Origin: Paeniglutamicibacter psychrophenolicus
Lineage (GTDB): Bacteria; Actinomycetota; Actinomycetes; Actinomycetales; Micrococcaceae
Reading direction: 5' to 3'
Assembly (NCBI RefSeq): GCF_030812255.1
Contig: NZ_JAUSSH010000019.1
Coordinates: 35,937 to 99,936, forward strand
DNA length: 64,000 nt
In this document: positions 16,199 to 25,658 of the stretch, piece after piece
Layout of the letters: each line of letters starts with the position of its first letter
Numbering within the stretch: the stretch's first letter is position 1
Position numbers and translations under genes: made by a program
The notes under the pieces: model-generated
What the model was told of the DNA's origin: nothing
What the model saw: only the letters and a program-made list of their open reading frames with translations
Database searches by the model: none

Positions 16199-17992
16199 TC
16201 ATTGCAGTTTGTCGGCGATCAACTTGTATGTCGCAGACAACTTTTGGGCGTTGGCCGCCCAAGTGCGATCAGCAAGCATGGCCTTCCTGCCCGCCGCGCC
16301 CATCGATGCTCTCTTCGACGGGTCTGCGAGCAATGTTCGAATGGATTCGGCCAATTGCCCGACGTCGTCCGGCTTGACCAAAAGGCCGGTTACATCTTGT
16401 TCCACAAGCTCGCGGAGAGCCGGTAAATCTGCTGCAATGACTGGAACTTCGCAGGCCAAGGCTTCCACAGGCTTCAAAGGTGTTACTGCTTGCGTCACCG
16501 AGAGATTCCTACGTGGGACGACAAAAATATCGAGCGCGCAATGGTAGGTCCTAGCATCCTCCCGAGGGACGCGCCCCGGGAAAATACAGAATTCATCGAT
16601 GCCTAGTTCGATACTTAATTCTCTGAGATTGTTAGCTTCGACACCGCTGCCGACGATGAGTAGTCGAAGAGCCCGATTCTCCGGAATCAGCTCGGCCACG
16701 GCCCTGACCAAAAGGTCCAACCCTTCGTAGGCAACCAAGCTGCTGACAGTACCCACATACTGATGGCTTTTCGACAAACCCAATAACGAGCGCGCTTCAT
16801 TGCGTTCAATCGGCTCGTCCAGGTATGCATCACCGATGGCATTTGGTGCGATGGAGATCTTATCGTCCTCAACGCCACGGGCAATAAGTTCCGACCGCAT
16901 GCTCTCTCCCAGGGTGACAACGTGGGTCGCACGTGACGCCACGAAGGCTTCTCGTTCCTTGAAGAGCCTGTATCGCTGTGATGATTTGGCATCTGCAGGT
17001 CGAGTAGCAGCCCAGGTGTCCGCAAGCTGACCTCGAACCTCATAAACCCAGGGCAAACCAAATGACTCGGCAACGCACATGACAGCAATGGCATTGGTGA
17101 AATCCGTGGTCGTGTGAAGAACCGTAGGCTTCAATCTGACTACAGCATCTACCAAGGCATCGGCCTGTTGCTGGATCTTGGACCGGGTATCGGAACTATA
17201 AGTCCGCGGAAGAACCCTCCGATATGTAATGCCATCGATATGGTCCATTGCCTTAGCAAGGAATTTGCCAGTGGAGAGAGGATACCCAGCTCGCGTCAGA
17301 ACTTCAACGTGCCATTTTTCATCCCTGAGGGAGGTCATGATCGAATGTGAGCGTTGCGCATAGCCGCTGCCGGTGTGGGGCAGAGAATTGGTCAGAAAAT
17401 GCAGCGCGGTCGTCGGCGCTGCTATTTCGCCACTTTGTGGCACTTCTCTGCGGCCTATCTCTGGAAGTACACCTTTAAATACTTCGAGTTCGCTTCGGTA
17501 GTGTCGTAGCTGCCTGTTGGATGGTGGCACCAAAGTGGCCAAGAGATCAATGGCTTCCTGCATGTTTCCCATATACCAGGCGTGTCGCGCTTTTGTGCGA
17601 CGCAGGGCAGGGTTCTCTGAGTCTCGCCCATCGAGCAGGTACGACGTGCTGATCGAATCTTGGATAGCGACTGCCATATCTCCCAATCGCGCGAGCTTTT
17701 GATCAGAAAGGGGTTCTGTATCAACAGTGCGCAGGTACTTCCCCAACTGGGAAGTGTTGCCCGACAGCATCAGGATGAAGCTCCTCAGTAGGACTGCCCG
17801 AGGAGGTAGAACACGTTGACAGGAACCCGCAATTCTCGCAAGACTTCCGGAATCAATTCTCCTCGAGACTTGCAGCAGGAAATAAGTCGGGTCATCGAGC
17901 AGATTCTCTATGACGATTCGGCTGATTGTTCGCAAATTCTGGAACACACGAAGAACGCGGCTCCCTAGCCGGACAGGCGTAAGCTCAGTCAT
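16199..17992 (-). CDS. Glycosyltransferase family 4 with N-terminal extension
   Basis: A 597-residue protein. The first ~200 residues are helical and resemble a repeat/TPR-like extension (RHAWYMGNMQEAIDLLATL), with no recognised catalytic motif. From about residue 205 a GT-B glycosyltransferase begins (TNSLPHTGSGYAQRSHSI, the glycine-rich acceptor loop), followed by the GT4 donor domain (YVGTVSSLVAYEGLDLLVRAV near 410, then the E-x7-E region VTPLKPVEALACEVPVIA near 520). Such retaining transferases add sugars to lipid-linked or wall polymers in the cytoplasm. Its start overlaps the end of the upstream glycosyltransferase by eight bases, so they are translationally coupled. Confidence 0.82.
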   Translation of the reverse strand: MTELTPVRLGSRVLRVFQNLRTISRIVIENLLDDPTYFLLQVSRRIDSGSLARIAGSCQRVLPPRAVLLRSFILMLSGNTSQLGKYLRTVDTEPLSDQKLARLGDMAVAIQDSISTSYLLDGRDSENPALRRTKARHAWYMGNMQEAIDLLATLVPPSNRQLRHYRSELEVFKGVLPEIGRREVPQSGEIAAPTTALHFLTNSLPHTGSGYAQRSHSIMTSLRDEKWHVEVLTRAGYPLSTGKFLAKAMDHIDGITYRRVLPRTYSSDTRSKIQQQADALVDAVVRLKPTVLHTTTDFTNAIAVMCVAESFGLPWVYEVRGQLADTWAATRPADAKSSQRYRLFKEREAFVASRATHVVTLGESMRSELIARGVEDDKISIAPNAIGDAYLDEPIERNEARSLLGLSKSHQYVGTVSSLVAYEGLDLLVRAVAELIPENRALRLLIVGSGVEANNLRELSIELGIDEFCIFPGRVPREDARTYHCALDIFVVPRRNLSVTQAVTPLKPVEALACEVPVIAADLPALRELVEQDVTGLLVKPDDVGQLAESIRTLLADPSKRASMGAAGRKAMLADRTWAANAQKLSATYKLIADKLQ

Positions 17993-19199
17993 TATTTGAT
18001 TCTCGCCCGGTTATCTCTAGTACCAGTTTCACGTATTTCTGCCCCAGTTTCTCCAAGGAGGCCTGTTCGAACACCCAGTCACGCCCTGTGGTACCGACAT
18101 CCAGTTTCTGTGGGTCGGCATTCAGTATTCGCCACAGCTCGGCAATGTTTGTTGGATCGTGATCCACAATGTCTCCTGCGGCCGCATCAGTGATGATTCG
18201 TGCGGCTTCACCGGTTACTAATCCCGTGACGTGTCTACTGAGCGACAGCAGTTCATAAATCTTAGAGGGCACTGTGTGGTTGAAACTCGCCCAGTCGTCG
18301 CGCAAGCTAACGACACATGTATCTGCCCATTGATAGTGCGCACGCAAAGCATCGCCCCGGGCAGGTTCCTGGAAATCGATATTGGCATCAAGGCTTTCTG
18401 CATATCGTCTCAAACGATCACTGGCTGTTCCGCCACCCACTATGCGAACTTGTACGTCCTCAGACACCATGGTGGATGCCAAGATCACCGACTCCAAGCC
18501 CTGGCTCTCCCCCAAATTTCCCAAGTAGAGCACATGAAGCTTTGAATCCGACCTTTTTCGGGTTTCTGGGAGCACTTCAAATTTTCTGGTGCTGATTCCG
18601 TTATGGATCGTTCGCACGGCCGAAACCCCCTCGCGACTCAGGATCGTCGCGAAACCATCAGTCACGGTGACGACCACCGTTGCCCGGCGCTGAATGGACC
18701 GTACGCTCCAATGCGCCAGCCGAGTCAGCCACTTCCATCGGAGAATTCGTGAATCTGAGATGATGTCCGGCCACGCGTCCCGCATTTCCAGGAGCAGAGG
18801 TCGCCGGAAGATTGTCGCTACGATGAACCCGACAAACATGGTCGGCAACGCAGGAACGGTTGCTATCACCACGCTCGGACGTCCTTGAAAGAGGGCGCGC
18901 GGTAGCATCAGGGTGCCATCGATGGCGTTCTTTATGAGCTTGCCCAAGATAGTCCGGGGCTTCCTCATGGAGCAATAGCGGCGAATGGTTTCACCGTATG
19001 CCCCGATTTCTGCTGCGCCCATCCGTAGATTCGCGGCGGAGGCAGCAGTTTGAGCTTCGAATCTAGGGGTTACGACGTGCACTTTCCATCCGCATTGTCG
19101 CATGACGTAAACGAAAGAATCCCAGCGCCGCTGTGGCGGCGAAACTTCCGGAGAATAGGAATGCGTCAGCAACAGTACTCGCACAGCCCCCACTGACAT
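17985..19199 (-). CDS. Glycosyltransferase family 4, WbuB-like
   Basis: A 404-residue GT-B glycosyltransferase. The N-terminal domain opens with VRVLLLTHSYSPEVSPPQRRW, a pattern of WbuB-type amino-sugar transferases, and contains a hydrophobic membrane-associating stretch (VVIATVPALPTMFVGFIVATIFRRPLL split about residues 107-134). The donor domain carries LHVLYLGNLGESQGLESVI (about 228) and a shortened nucleotide-binding region (SKIYELLSLSRHVTGLV, about 315). It overlaps the next gene by eight bases. The sugar donor cannot be told from sequence; with wecB/wecC next door, an amino-sugar donor is plausible. Confidence 0.82.
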   Translation of the reverse strand: MSVGAVRVLLLTHSYSPEVSPPQRRWDSFVYVMRQCGWKVHVVTPRFEAQTAASAANLRMGAAEIGAYGETIRRYCSMRKPRTILGKLIKNAIDGTLMLPRALFQGRPSVVIATVPALPTMFVGFIVATIFRRPLLLEMRDAWPDIISDSRILRWKWLTRLAHWSVRSIQRRATVVVTVTDGFATILSREGVSAVRTIHNGISTRKFEVLPETRKRSDSKLHVLYLGNLGESQGLESVILASTMVSEDVQVRIVGGGTASDRLRRYAESLDANIDFQEPARGDALRAHYQWADTCVVSLRDDWASFNHTVPSKIYELLSLSRHVTGLVTGEAARIITDAAAGDIVDHDPTNIAELWRILNADPQKLDVGTTGRDWVFEQASLEKLGQKYVKLVLEITGRESNND

Positions 19200-19328
19200 C
19201 TTCCGCCTATCTCCAGGAGCATTAGCTCCACAATTGATTCATAAATCCTACGTTACGTTGCTTCGACCTCGGACATGATTCAGCCCGAGGTTGCATGTGC
19301 AATGTATATTCCGAATTCGGATACACAA

Positions 19329-21131
19329 TCAGAACATGATGTGTGCCTTATTGAGTCCGAACGTTGACAACACACCTGTCGCCAACAATTCTGTCTCTTC
19401 AACTGACCAGGTATGGGCGTCGCGCTCAACGCCACGCATCTGTATGAAGTTGAAACGGTCAGCCGAGTATACGGTCCCCCCAACTTCAAGGACACCGCGA
19501 AGAAAGTTGGTGTCTTCTCCCCTGCCAAGTTCCAGGAACGGAACCTCTTGCATTATTTCTCGAGTGGTGAAAATCGTTGGCCCCATGACCAGATCAGTGA
19601 ATCGGTGTTCACGTTCTTCAAAACGCAGCAGCGTCGCATTTCGGCCCCCAAGATACATGTAGTGCGCCTGCTTGCCGACAACGTTTGCGCCACTGTAGCG
19701 ATGGGCGGCTGCCTGGTCCTGCAGATAGTTGATGCCGTAGAGATCGTCGTCATCCATCTTAGTGACATAAAAGCCGGAAGCAGCATCGGCCGCAAGATTT
19801 AGACATGCTCCGAGCGACGTAGTTCGCGGCTGGTGCAGGATGACGAGGTTCTCGATTCCCTGGTCACGGGCCTTCGCTCTCACGGCACGCTCGTCAAGCT
19901 CGAAGCCGTGGCTTAGCAGCACTAGTTCGATGTTTACGTTTAGCTGCTTGCCCACTGTGGCAAGGACATGATCAATCTGCTGCGGTCTAATGGTCGAAAC
20001 GAGCGCCGAAATAGTGGGCTTCAGCGTCATTGAGGACGGGTGGGGTGTCGAAACACGGATCCCCGACGCTTGAACAACCTGATCCGCACGATGTGCATAC
20101 GTATGCTCTTGCCAGATCCTGCGTTGGCCCAAGTGAACCGTGTGATCTCGCAACTCCTTGCTGCGGACCAACGAACGGATCATGCTCGCCGACTCCTCTC
20201 GAGTGCCGACTTCGAGCACTTCCGACTTGTCAAAAAATTCTGCAATCGCCCGGCTTGGAGCGGTTACGACGGGTGTGCCGGATGCCGTGATTTCGAAGAT
20301 TCTCCTGGCACACATGCTCGGGGAGTTGACCACGGAATTCACGTTGAGGAACACTTTGTAGGCCTTGTAAGCGGTCAGCATCTTCTCGTACGGCAGGCTT
20401 CCGACCACGTGTTCATTGTACGGCGCCGGAAACTGATAGTTTGCGTCTCCTCCGAGTTGCCTGGAAAAGATCTCCAAGCCATGCTCCATGCTTTGGGATA
20501 CGTCCAACGCACTTGAGAGCAGCATATCCATCTGCTCGCGGCGTTCAGGAAATTTGTGGGCGAAATACATTCCTGCAAAGGCAACGTCTCGCGCTTGGAA
20601 CCCTTGCTGTGGACGAATGGGGTTGTGAACCACTGGCTGGGCAGCAAAACTCAGTGCATGGATACGATCATGGCCCAGATCCGTTTTGTACCGATCAATC
20701 TGTGTTGAGTCCGATGTGAGCACCGTGTCAAACAACCTCGCAGTTGCCAGAAAGTCTTCGTAGTGAGGAGGGTCTTCCTTATTCCAAAATACAGTGGGGA
20801 TCTGTTGAGACTTGCACCACTCCACCAACTCCACGATGGCCGGTCGTGGTGCCGAAGTTCCAGTCAAGTGATACGACCAGGCTTTGCCGTTTCCGGCCCA
20901 GGCGGACTCAACGAAGAGGAGACCAACAGGTTCGGCTGTCAGTTCCTCTAGCCAGGTATCGGGCTTGACAGCGATGCAGTCCCACTCGTATCCCCAAGCC
21001 TGCGCCGAGAAGTCATCCAGGATTGTCGCCACACGAAGCTTGGCCATAGGGGCAGGCTTCCGATTATGTTGGAGTGCGGGAAAGTCCAACATCATCCGAC
21101 CATTCGAAGTTGAGCGGATCGCGCGTCCCAT
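19329..21131 (-). CDS. CgeB-like glycosyltransferase fused to GT2-like domain
   Basis: A two-domain protein of 600 residues. Residues ~30-365 form a CgeB/DUF3880-type GT-B transferase: VATILDDFSAQAWGYEWD, LFVESAWAGNGKAWSYHL, PTVFWNKEDPPHYEDFL, and CARRIFEITASGTPVVTAPS in the donor site. Residues ~375-600 form a GT2-type (GT-A) domain (ISALVSTIRPQQIDHVLATV) with the metal site GFYVTKMDDDDLYGINYLQDQ. The N-terminal half is paralogous to the protein at 46304-48415 (shared PTVFWNKEDP and ARR-FE-AA/TA-G blocks), placing the two on opposite sides of the IS cluster. Two catalytic domains in one chain suggest synthesis of a repeating disaccharide or processive transfer. Confidence 0.78.
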   Translation of the reverse strand: MGRAIRSTSNGRMMLDFPALQHNRKPAPMAKLRVATILDDFSAQAWGYEWDCIAVKPDTWLEELTAEPVGLLFVESAWAGNGKAWSYHLTGTSAPRPAIVELVEWCKSQQIPTVFWNKEDPPHYEDFLATARLFDTVLTSDSTQIDRYKTDLGHDRIHALSFAAQPVVHNPIRPQQGFQARDVAFAGMYFAHKFPERREQMDMLLSSALDVSQSMEHGLEIFSRQLGGDANYQFPAPYNEHVVGSLPYEKMLTAYKAYKVFLNVNSVVNSPSMCARRIFEITASGTPVVTAPSRAIAEFFDKSEVLEVGTREESASMIRSLVRSKELRDHTVHLGQRRIWQEHTYAHRADQVVQASGIRVSTPHPSSMTLKPTISALVSTIRPQQIDHVLATVGKQLNVNIELVLLSHGFELDERAVRAKARDQGIENLVILHQPRTTSLGACLNLAADAASGFYVTKMDDDDLYGINYLQDQAAAHRYSGANVVGKQAHYMYLGGRNATLLRFEEREHRFTDLVMGPTIFTTREIMQEVPFLELGRGEDTNFLRGVLEVGGTVYSADRFNFIQMRGVERDAHTWSVEETELLATGVLSTFGLNKAHIMF

Positions 21132-21887
21132 GATGTTGTTCGCGCCGTTGTGGTTCAGAACGACTTGCCGGCGTTTCCAACGGAGCAGTTGTTTCAGCCC
21201 ACCTTGCCTAAAGTGCCAAAATGCTACCCGCAGATTTTTGATGATGGTTTCCTATAGATTTGATTGCCAACTTCTTACCATTGCCATGCCAAGCTACCTA
21301 AGTCTAGATGATTTATACCTAATCATTTCAGTGACGCAGGTCAGACTGTGCGCGCATTCGATGGTCCTGTGTTTTCCTGTAGTGCCAGATTCCAGGTGGG
21401 GGTCCAGGAGCTTTTGAGTAGACGAAGGGACAACCTAGGCTCGGGTGTCCAGCTTCCCTGGCGGGAGTAAACGGCTTTAGGGTTACGGCATCTAAGTGGA
21501 AACCCCAATGATGAAAAATGGGCTATGCGTTTGATGGACCCTAGCCTCACGGACTCTACATAAGTCGTCAGCTCCCCGGATTCTCGGGGATGAGCGACCT
21601 TCCCAAGAGTTCGTTTCCGTAGAGCTTGAGACGCAGGACTTGGGTGAAATTACGTCAATCTTCGGGGACGCTCGAATCTCTCCCAGATATTGGCGTGAGA
21701 TCGGCGTACGCCCCCAATATCTGGGACATGCGATCCCTTCCGCGAAGGTCCATCAGACGGACAGCCCATCATGAAAATTATGCTCTGACGCCCCAGCTTC
21801 AGGCGGAACGGTCATGCAATTCGATAGTGCCAGGGCAGGATCATGTAAGAAATCTTTCACCGCAGTAGCTCCTTGTTAAATCGACCA
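21132..21887. other. Gene-free gap upstream of the glycosyltransferase
   Basis: About 750 bases between the minus-strand glycosyltransferase and the IS481 element. It probably holds the promoter of that gene cluster. It includes a 12-bp-arm hairpin (21682-21725), one short sequence resembling a type I-E CRISPR repeat (21568-21595) and the 15-bp target copy TTGTTAAATCGACCA at 21873-21887. No convincing coding frame was found. Confidence 0.5.
21682..21725. repeat. Long-loop inverted repeat
   Basis: Perfect 12-bp arms CCCAGATATTGG / CCAATATCTGGG separated by 20 bases, in non-coding DNA. It could be an RNA hairpin in the leader of the upstream gene cluster or a leftover element end. Confidence 0.5.
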
Positions 21888-21902
21888 TGTAATCACTCGG
21901 TT

Positions 21903-22009
21903 CATTGTTTACACACGCACGCACGACATCGTTGACAACCGAACTCACGACATCCTTTACACACGATGTCAGCACATCGTTGACAACCAAACTCATGACA
22001 TCGCTGACA
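21903..22009 (+). repeat. Five 11-bp motifs at exact 24-bp spacing (IS481 left end)
   Basis: Copies of CATCGTTGACA-type sequence start at 21903, 21927, 21951, 21975 and 21999, always 24 bases apart. The first begins 15 bases from the element tip. These are probably transposase-binding sites on one DNA face (a little over two helical turns apart). Confidence 0.8.
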
Positions 22010-22037
22010 CCGTGTGCATTGATGGGAATGGAGCCGG

Positions 22038-23473
22038 TCAGCCCGCCTGTTCCTGCGCGTAGTGCTCCTTTTCGTACTCGATCCGCTTCAGCACCCACGC
22101 CGGTCTCGGTTCGCGGATGCGGGCACCGTGGACCTGCCAGAGCGGGATCAGCCGCTGGCTGGAGGCCACGCGCACCGGCAGCGGGAAGTAGAGGCTTTCC
22201 TCCCCATCCAGCGTGCTGAACATCGTGAATGCCGTGGCCGTGGTGACCAGCTGGTGCTCACCGATCAGGTGGGTGGGCACCTTGAAGATCCGGCCGCGGT
22301 GGTAGATCTGCGGGTTGGTACGCGTGATCTGCACCAGGTCCTCCGGCTGGTCCCGCAGCCTCCCGGTCTGGGCGGGCAGCGCCTCCTGGGCCTGCTGCTG
22401 CACGGCGAGGATCTCGCCGCCGGTTCCTCCGGCTGGCTCGGCTGCGTCCCGGGCAAGCTTGCCGTCCTTGTAGGCAGCCGCCTTGGCCTGAAGCTCGGCG
22501 ATGTCGATCGGGGTGCCGTCGGAGCCGCGGTGTTCCCCGGCTTCCCACGCCTGGGCGGGGGTGAGGTGGGTGCTTCCGACCTTAAGGGCCTGGTGGCGCC
22601 GCCGGTGGTTGTAGTGCTCCCTGTAGCGGATGAGGAGCTTAGCGAGCTCCTCCAGGTTTTTCGGGGCGTGGGCGTCGAGGAACCGGGTCAGGGTCTGGTG
22701 GCTCCGTTCGTTTTTCCTTGGGTCTGCGGGTGCCAGGTGCGCCCGGTGATGCCCCGGCACCCGTGCTCGGCCAGGAAGGTCTCGGTGGTCCCGATGGTGC
22801 CGCGGCGGGCCTGGTTAAAGGACAGCCAGTTGTCGCTTAAAAGCTCTTGTGGGACCCCGTATTCCTCGAAGGCTGCACGCAGCGCGGCGATCGCGTCGCT
22901 GTTTTCCGGCCGGGCAAAGCAGCGGGATCCGACATCGAAACGCGTCCCGTCATCCAGGAGCTGGTAGATCGTGGCCTTGGTGCCGTCCTGGTCAAAGAGC
23001 CGGTATTCCAGTCCGTCGATCTGCCACATCTCCATCGGGAACGACCGGGAGAAACGCATCCAGGCCCGGCGGGGCCGTTTGCGGGCGTTGGTCTTGGTAA
23101 CGCCGGCTTCGGCCAGGATGCGACCGATCGTTGCCACCGAGGGGATCTGTTCCCCGAATTCTCCGGCGTCCACGCCTTCGAACCAGATCGATTGCGGTCC
23201 GTGGTCCCAGCCGGCTTTGGCCATGCGTTGGCGGATCCGCAGCACCAGCTCCTTGGTCTGGTCCCCGTAGATTTTCACCGCCGTCTTCGGGGCCCTGGAG
23301 TGAGGGTTCAGGGCCTTGTTGCCTTCGGCGATGTAGCGCTTCTTGACCTTGTAGTAGGAGGGCTTGGTGATTCCCAGTTGCACGCAAAACTGCGAGATAC
23401 TTGGAGAGTCTGGCAGGCCCGGGTCGAACTCTATGATTTGACGGTGTACCGACGCCGATAATGTATTTGACAC
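22038..23473 (-). pseudogene. IS481-family transposase, frameshifted
   Basis: The N-terminal frame (from 23473) gives an HTH region (SISQFCVQLGITKPSYYKVKKRY) and an rve core with catalytic blocks MWQIDGLEY (first Asp), LSDNWLSF (second Asp) and WHPQTQGK. The second frame (to 22038) continues with NERSHQTLTRFLDAHAPKN (catalytic Glu in K-N-E-R), YNHRRRHQALK and a C-terminal domain. The break falls in a five-A run at GGAAAAACG (near 22705): one extra A would join the frames as QGKNERSHQ. It is either an inactivating indel, a sequencing error in a homopolymer, or -1 slippage. All catalytic residues survive. Confidence 0.85.
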
Positions 23474-23528
23474 TCATCATTATCGAATAATCCGAGGTCA
23501 GCCTCGGGTCTGCCACGCGTCTGCTACC

Positions 23529-23587
23529 TGTAAGCGATGTCCTGAGAGATCTTGTAAACGATGTCGTGAGTGAGGCTGTAAACGATG
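23529..23587 (-). repeat. Three 11-bp motifs at 24-bp spacing (IS481 right end)
   Basis: Inverted copies of the left-end motif (TGTAAACGATG type) begin at 23529, 23553 and 23577. The outermost copy ends 15 bases from the right tip, mirroring the left end exactly. Confidence 0.8.
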
Positions 23588-24221
23588 TTCTGAGAGATCA
23601 CATTGTTAAATCGACCAGTTGGGCTACCGCCCCCTTGTGGTAACTTGCTCCCGTGGATAAGTCTCAAATTTCAGTGTTCACATTCGGGTCATGCGTCTCG
23701 CGAGACACAGCAGAAGCAAGAGGTCAGGCATGACATCGGGATGGCTACGTTGCACGTCAGTCTCTGATCAGTTCAGCGAATCCGCCAGTACCCATACCCG
23801 GCCCGGCGAGTCTCACCTCGGCGTTCCAAAAACGTTCCGTCGAGGGTGACTTCACGTCGTCCCTATTGAGCGACTTGCAGGCAAAGGGCGGCTCAACAGA
23901 CTGGATAGTCATAGATCTAGTCGATGAGCGTCTGGGTGTCTATCCGTACAGTAATGGCGGTTTTTTGACTTTTTCAAACGAACTAAACCAATCAAGGCTC
24001 ATGCCCCAGATGAAAGGACGCGGGCCGTTCATTACGTTTGGCACGGATGAACATTTCGAGTTGTGGACGAAAGCTGCCGACATCTTGTGTGCAACGATTG
24101 ACCGCATTGGCGCCCTCTACGAAGTGCGGCTGATTGAAGCTCCCTTCGTTCACGAAACCGACACAGGGTCTAGCAGGGAAATAACTCGAGGCACGACCGC
24201 AGCCGAATGGAATGGTTTGTA

Positions 24222-25658
24222 GGCTCTACTGACATATCCGTGGGTCATTCCCGTCCCGGGAGCACTGGCTTCCGACCTCCGAGGCTGAGCATGGCCAGGC
24301 CGATCAAGGCTTCCGGGGATTTGAATCCGAATGCGACCCTGGTGATGAGCCGGATCTTCGTATTCATTGATTCGATCCGCCCATTGCTGAGCCCGTGCTC
24401 GATCGAGGCCAGGATGCTGTCGCGGTGCTTGACGATGCTCTTTTGCAGCTTCACGAACGCCGGAATCCGGCAGCGCCTGGCCCAGGCCACCCACCTGTCC
24501 AGGGCCACCACCGCATCCGCATGGGGAAGCTTAAAGACGGTGCGCAGGCCCTCCTTGAGGTAGTAGGCCCGGCCCAGCCTCGGGTCGGTCTTCACGATCC
24601 AACCGAGCTTCACCTCCTGCTTGTCGGTGAGGTTCTCGGGGTTCTTCCACAGGGCCATGCGGGAGTCCTTCAGCGTCCTGACCTTCTCGCTGTCCGGCCG
24701 GGAGGGCGCGTCCTTGGCCGGGCGTCCCGGGCCGCGGGCCGGCTCGTTCTCCCGGGCCGCGGCCCGGGCCCGGTTCCAGGATGCGCGGCGTTCCTCGTCC
24801 AGGGCGTCGGTGGCCCACATGACCACATGGAACGGGTCGGCCACGCGGACGGCGCCGGGGCAGCGTTCGGCCACGATGGTGGCGATCCAGTTGGCGGCAT
24901 CGGCGGAAACATGCGTGATTCCGGCGCTGCGCTCCGCATCGAGGGCGTCGAAGAACTTCCGCAGCGTGGCCTTGTCCCGGCCCGGCGAGGCCCAGACCAG
25001 GCGGCCGGAGTCGTGGTCCACGACCACGGTGATGTACTTGTGTCCGCGCTTGTAGGAGATCTCGTCGATGCCGATGCGCCTGAGGTCCTTGAAGGGGTCG
25101 AAGGCCTTGGCGGTGTCCTTCCAGACCCGGTCGATGATGGAGCCCACGGTGCGCCAGGCGATGCGCATCAGCACGGTCACCGCGAACTTGGAGCACTGGG
25201 TGGCCAGCCAGGAGACCTGCTGGTCAAAGACGCGGGTGTGTCCGGCCTGGTGGCGGGCCCAGGGCACGGCGGCGACGGTGACCCCGTGCTCGGGGCAGTT
25301 CACCCGCGGGGCCTCGGCCACCAGGTAGGTTTCGGTGGTTCCCAGATCCAGGGTGCGCCAGCGTCGGGGTCCGGCGCCGCGGTCGTAGCGCGGGGACTTC
25401 CTGGAGCAGCTCCCACACCTGTTGCGCATGGACTTGTGGGGTGTCACCCGGGCCAGCAGGACCCCGGTGTCGGGGCAGGTCTCCACGTGGTGGACGGTCG
25501 TTTTTTCGACACCCAGCAGGTTGCCCATATGCTTGTTTTCTGCACGCCGTTTTCAGCCCTTGAATTTTTGTACCTTAGTCAGTCAAAAATCCTAGGCAGG
25601 AAGCGGCGTGTGGGCGTCAAGGCTCGCTGGACAAGCCCACGGATATGTCAGAAGAGCC
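24222..25658 (-). mobile_element. ISL3-family insertion sequence
   Basis: A 1437-bp element with inverted repeats: the left tip reads GGCTCTACTGACATATCCGT and the complement of the right tip reads GGCTCTTCTGACATATCCGT (one mismatch in 20, and the match continues three bases further). The flanks are GGTTTGTA (24214-24221) and GCTTTGTA (25659-25666), an 8-bp target duplication with one substitution, as expected for ISL3. It is inserted within the second DUF6270 gene. Confidence 0.93.
24245..25528 (-). CDS. ISL3-family transposase
   Basis: An intact 427-residue transposase. The N-terminal zinc-finger region has the cysteine pattern C-x-x-CSRKSPRYD-x-C seen in ISL3 (RNRCGSCSRKS near 38; NCPEHG near 78), then an HTH (MRIAWRTVGSIIDRV) and the DDE_Tnp_ISL3 core: RRIGIDEISYKRGHKY (first Asp, about 150), VSADAANWIATIVAERCPGA (second Asp, about 207), and the C-terminal glutamate region SNGRIESMNTKIRLITR (about 390). 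AFGFKSPEALIGLAMLSLGG is the standard ISL3 tail. It fills almost the whole element and appears functional. Confidence 0.92.
   Translation of the reverse strand: MGNLLGVEKTTVHHVETCPDTGVLLARVTPHKSMRNRCGSCSRKSPRYDRGAGPRRWRTLDLGTTETYLVAEAPRVNCPEHGVTVAAVPWARHQAGHTRVFDQQVSWLATQCSKFAVTVLMRIAWRTVGSIIDRVWKDTAKAFDPFKDLRRIGIDEISYKRGHKYITVVVDHDSGRLVWASPGRDKATLRKFFDALDAERSAGITHVSADAANWIATIVAERCPGAVRVADPFHVVMWATDALDEERRASWNRARAAARENEPARGPGRPAKDAPSRPDSEKVRTLKDSRMALWKNPENLTDKQEVKLGWIVKTDPRLGRAYYLKEGLRTVFKLPHADAVVALDRWVAWARRCRIPAFVKLQKSIVKHRDSILASIEHGLSNGRIESMNTKIRLITRVAFGFKSPEALIGLAMLSLGGRKPVLPGRE

Larger units (their letters stand above)
21888..23602 (-). mobile_element. IS481-family element with 15-bp target duplication
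   Basis: A 1715-bp element. The ends are imperfect inverted repeats (left begins TGTAATCACTCGG, complement of right begins TGTGATCTCTCAG). It is flanked on both sides by the identical 15-mer TTGTTAAATCGACCA (21873-21887 and 23603-23617), a target duplication at the upper end of the size range known for IS481. Multiple copies of an 11-bp motif line both ends. Insertion lies 35 bases upstream of the broken DUF6270 gene and would have separated it from its promoter. Confidence 0.88.
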
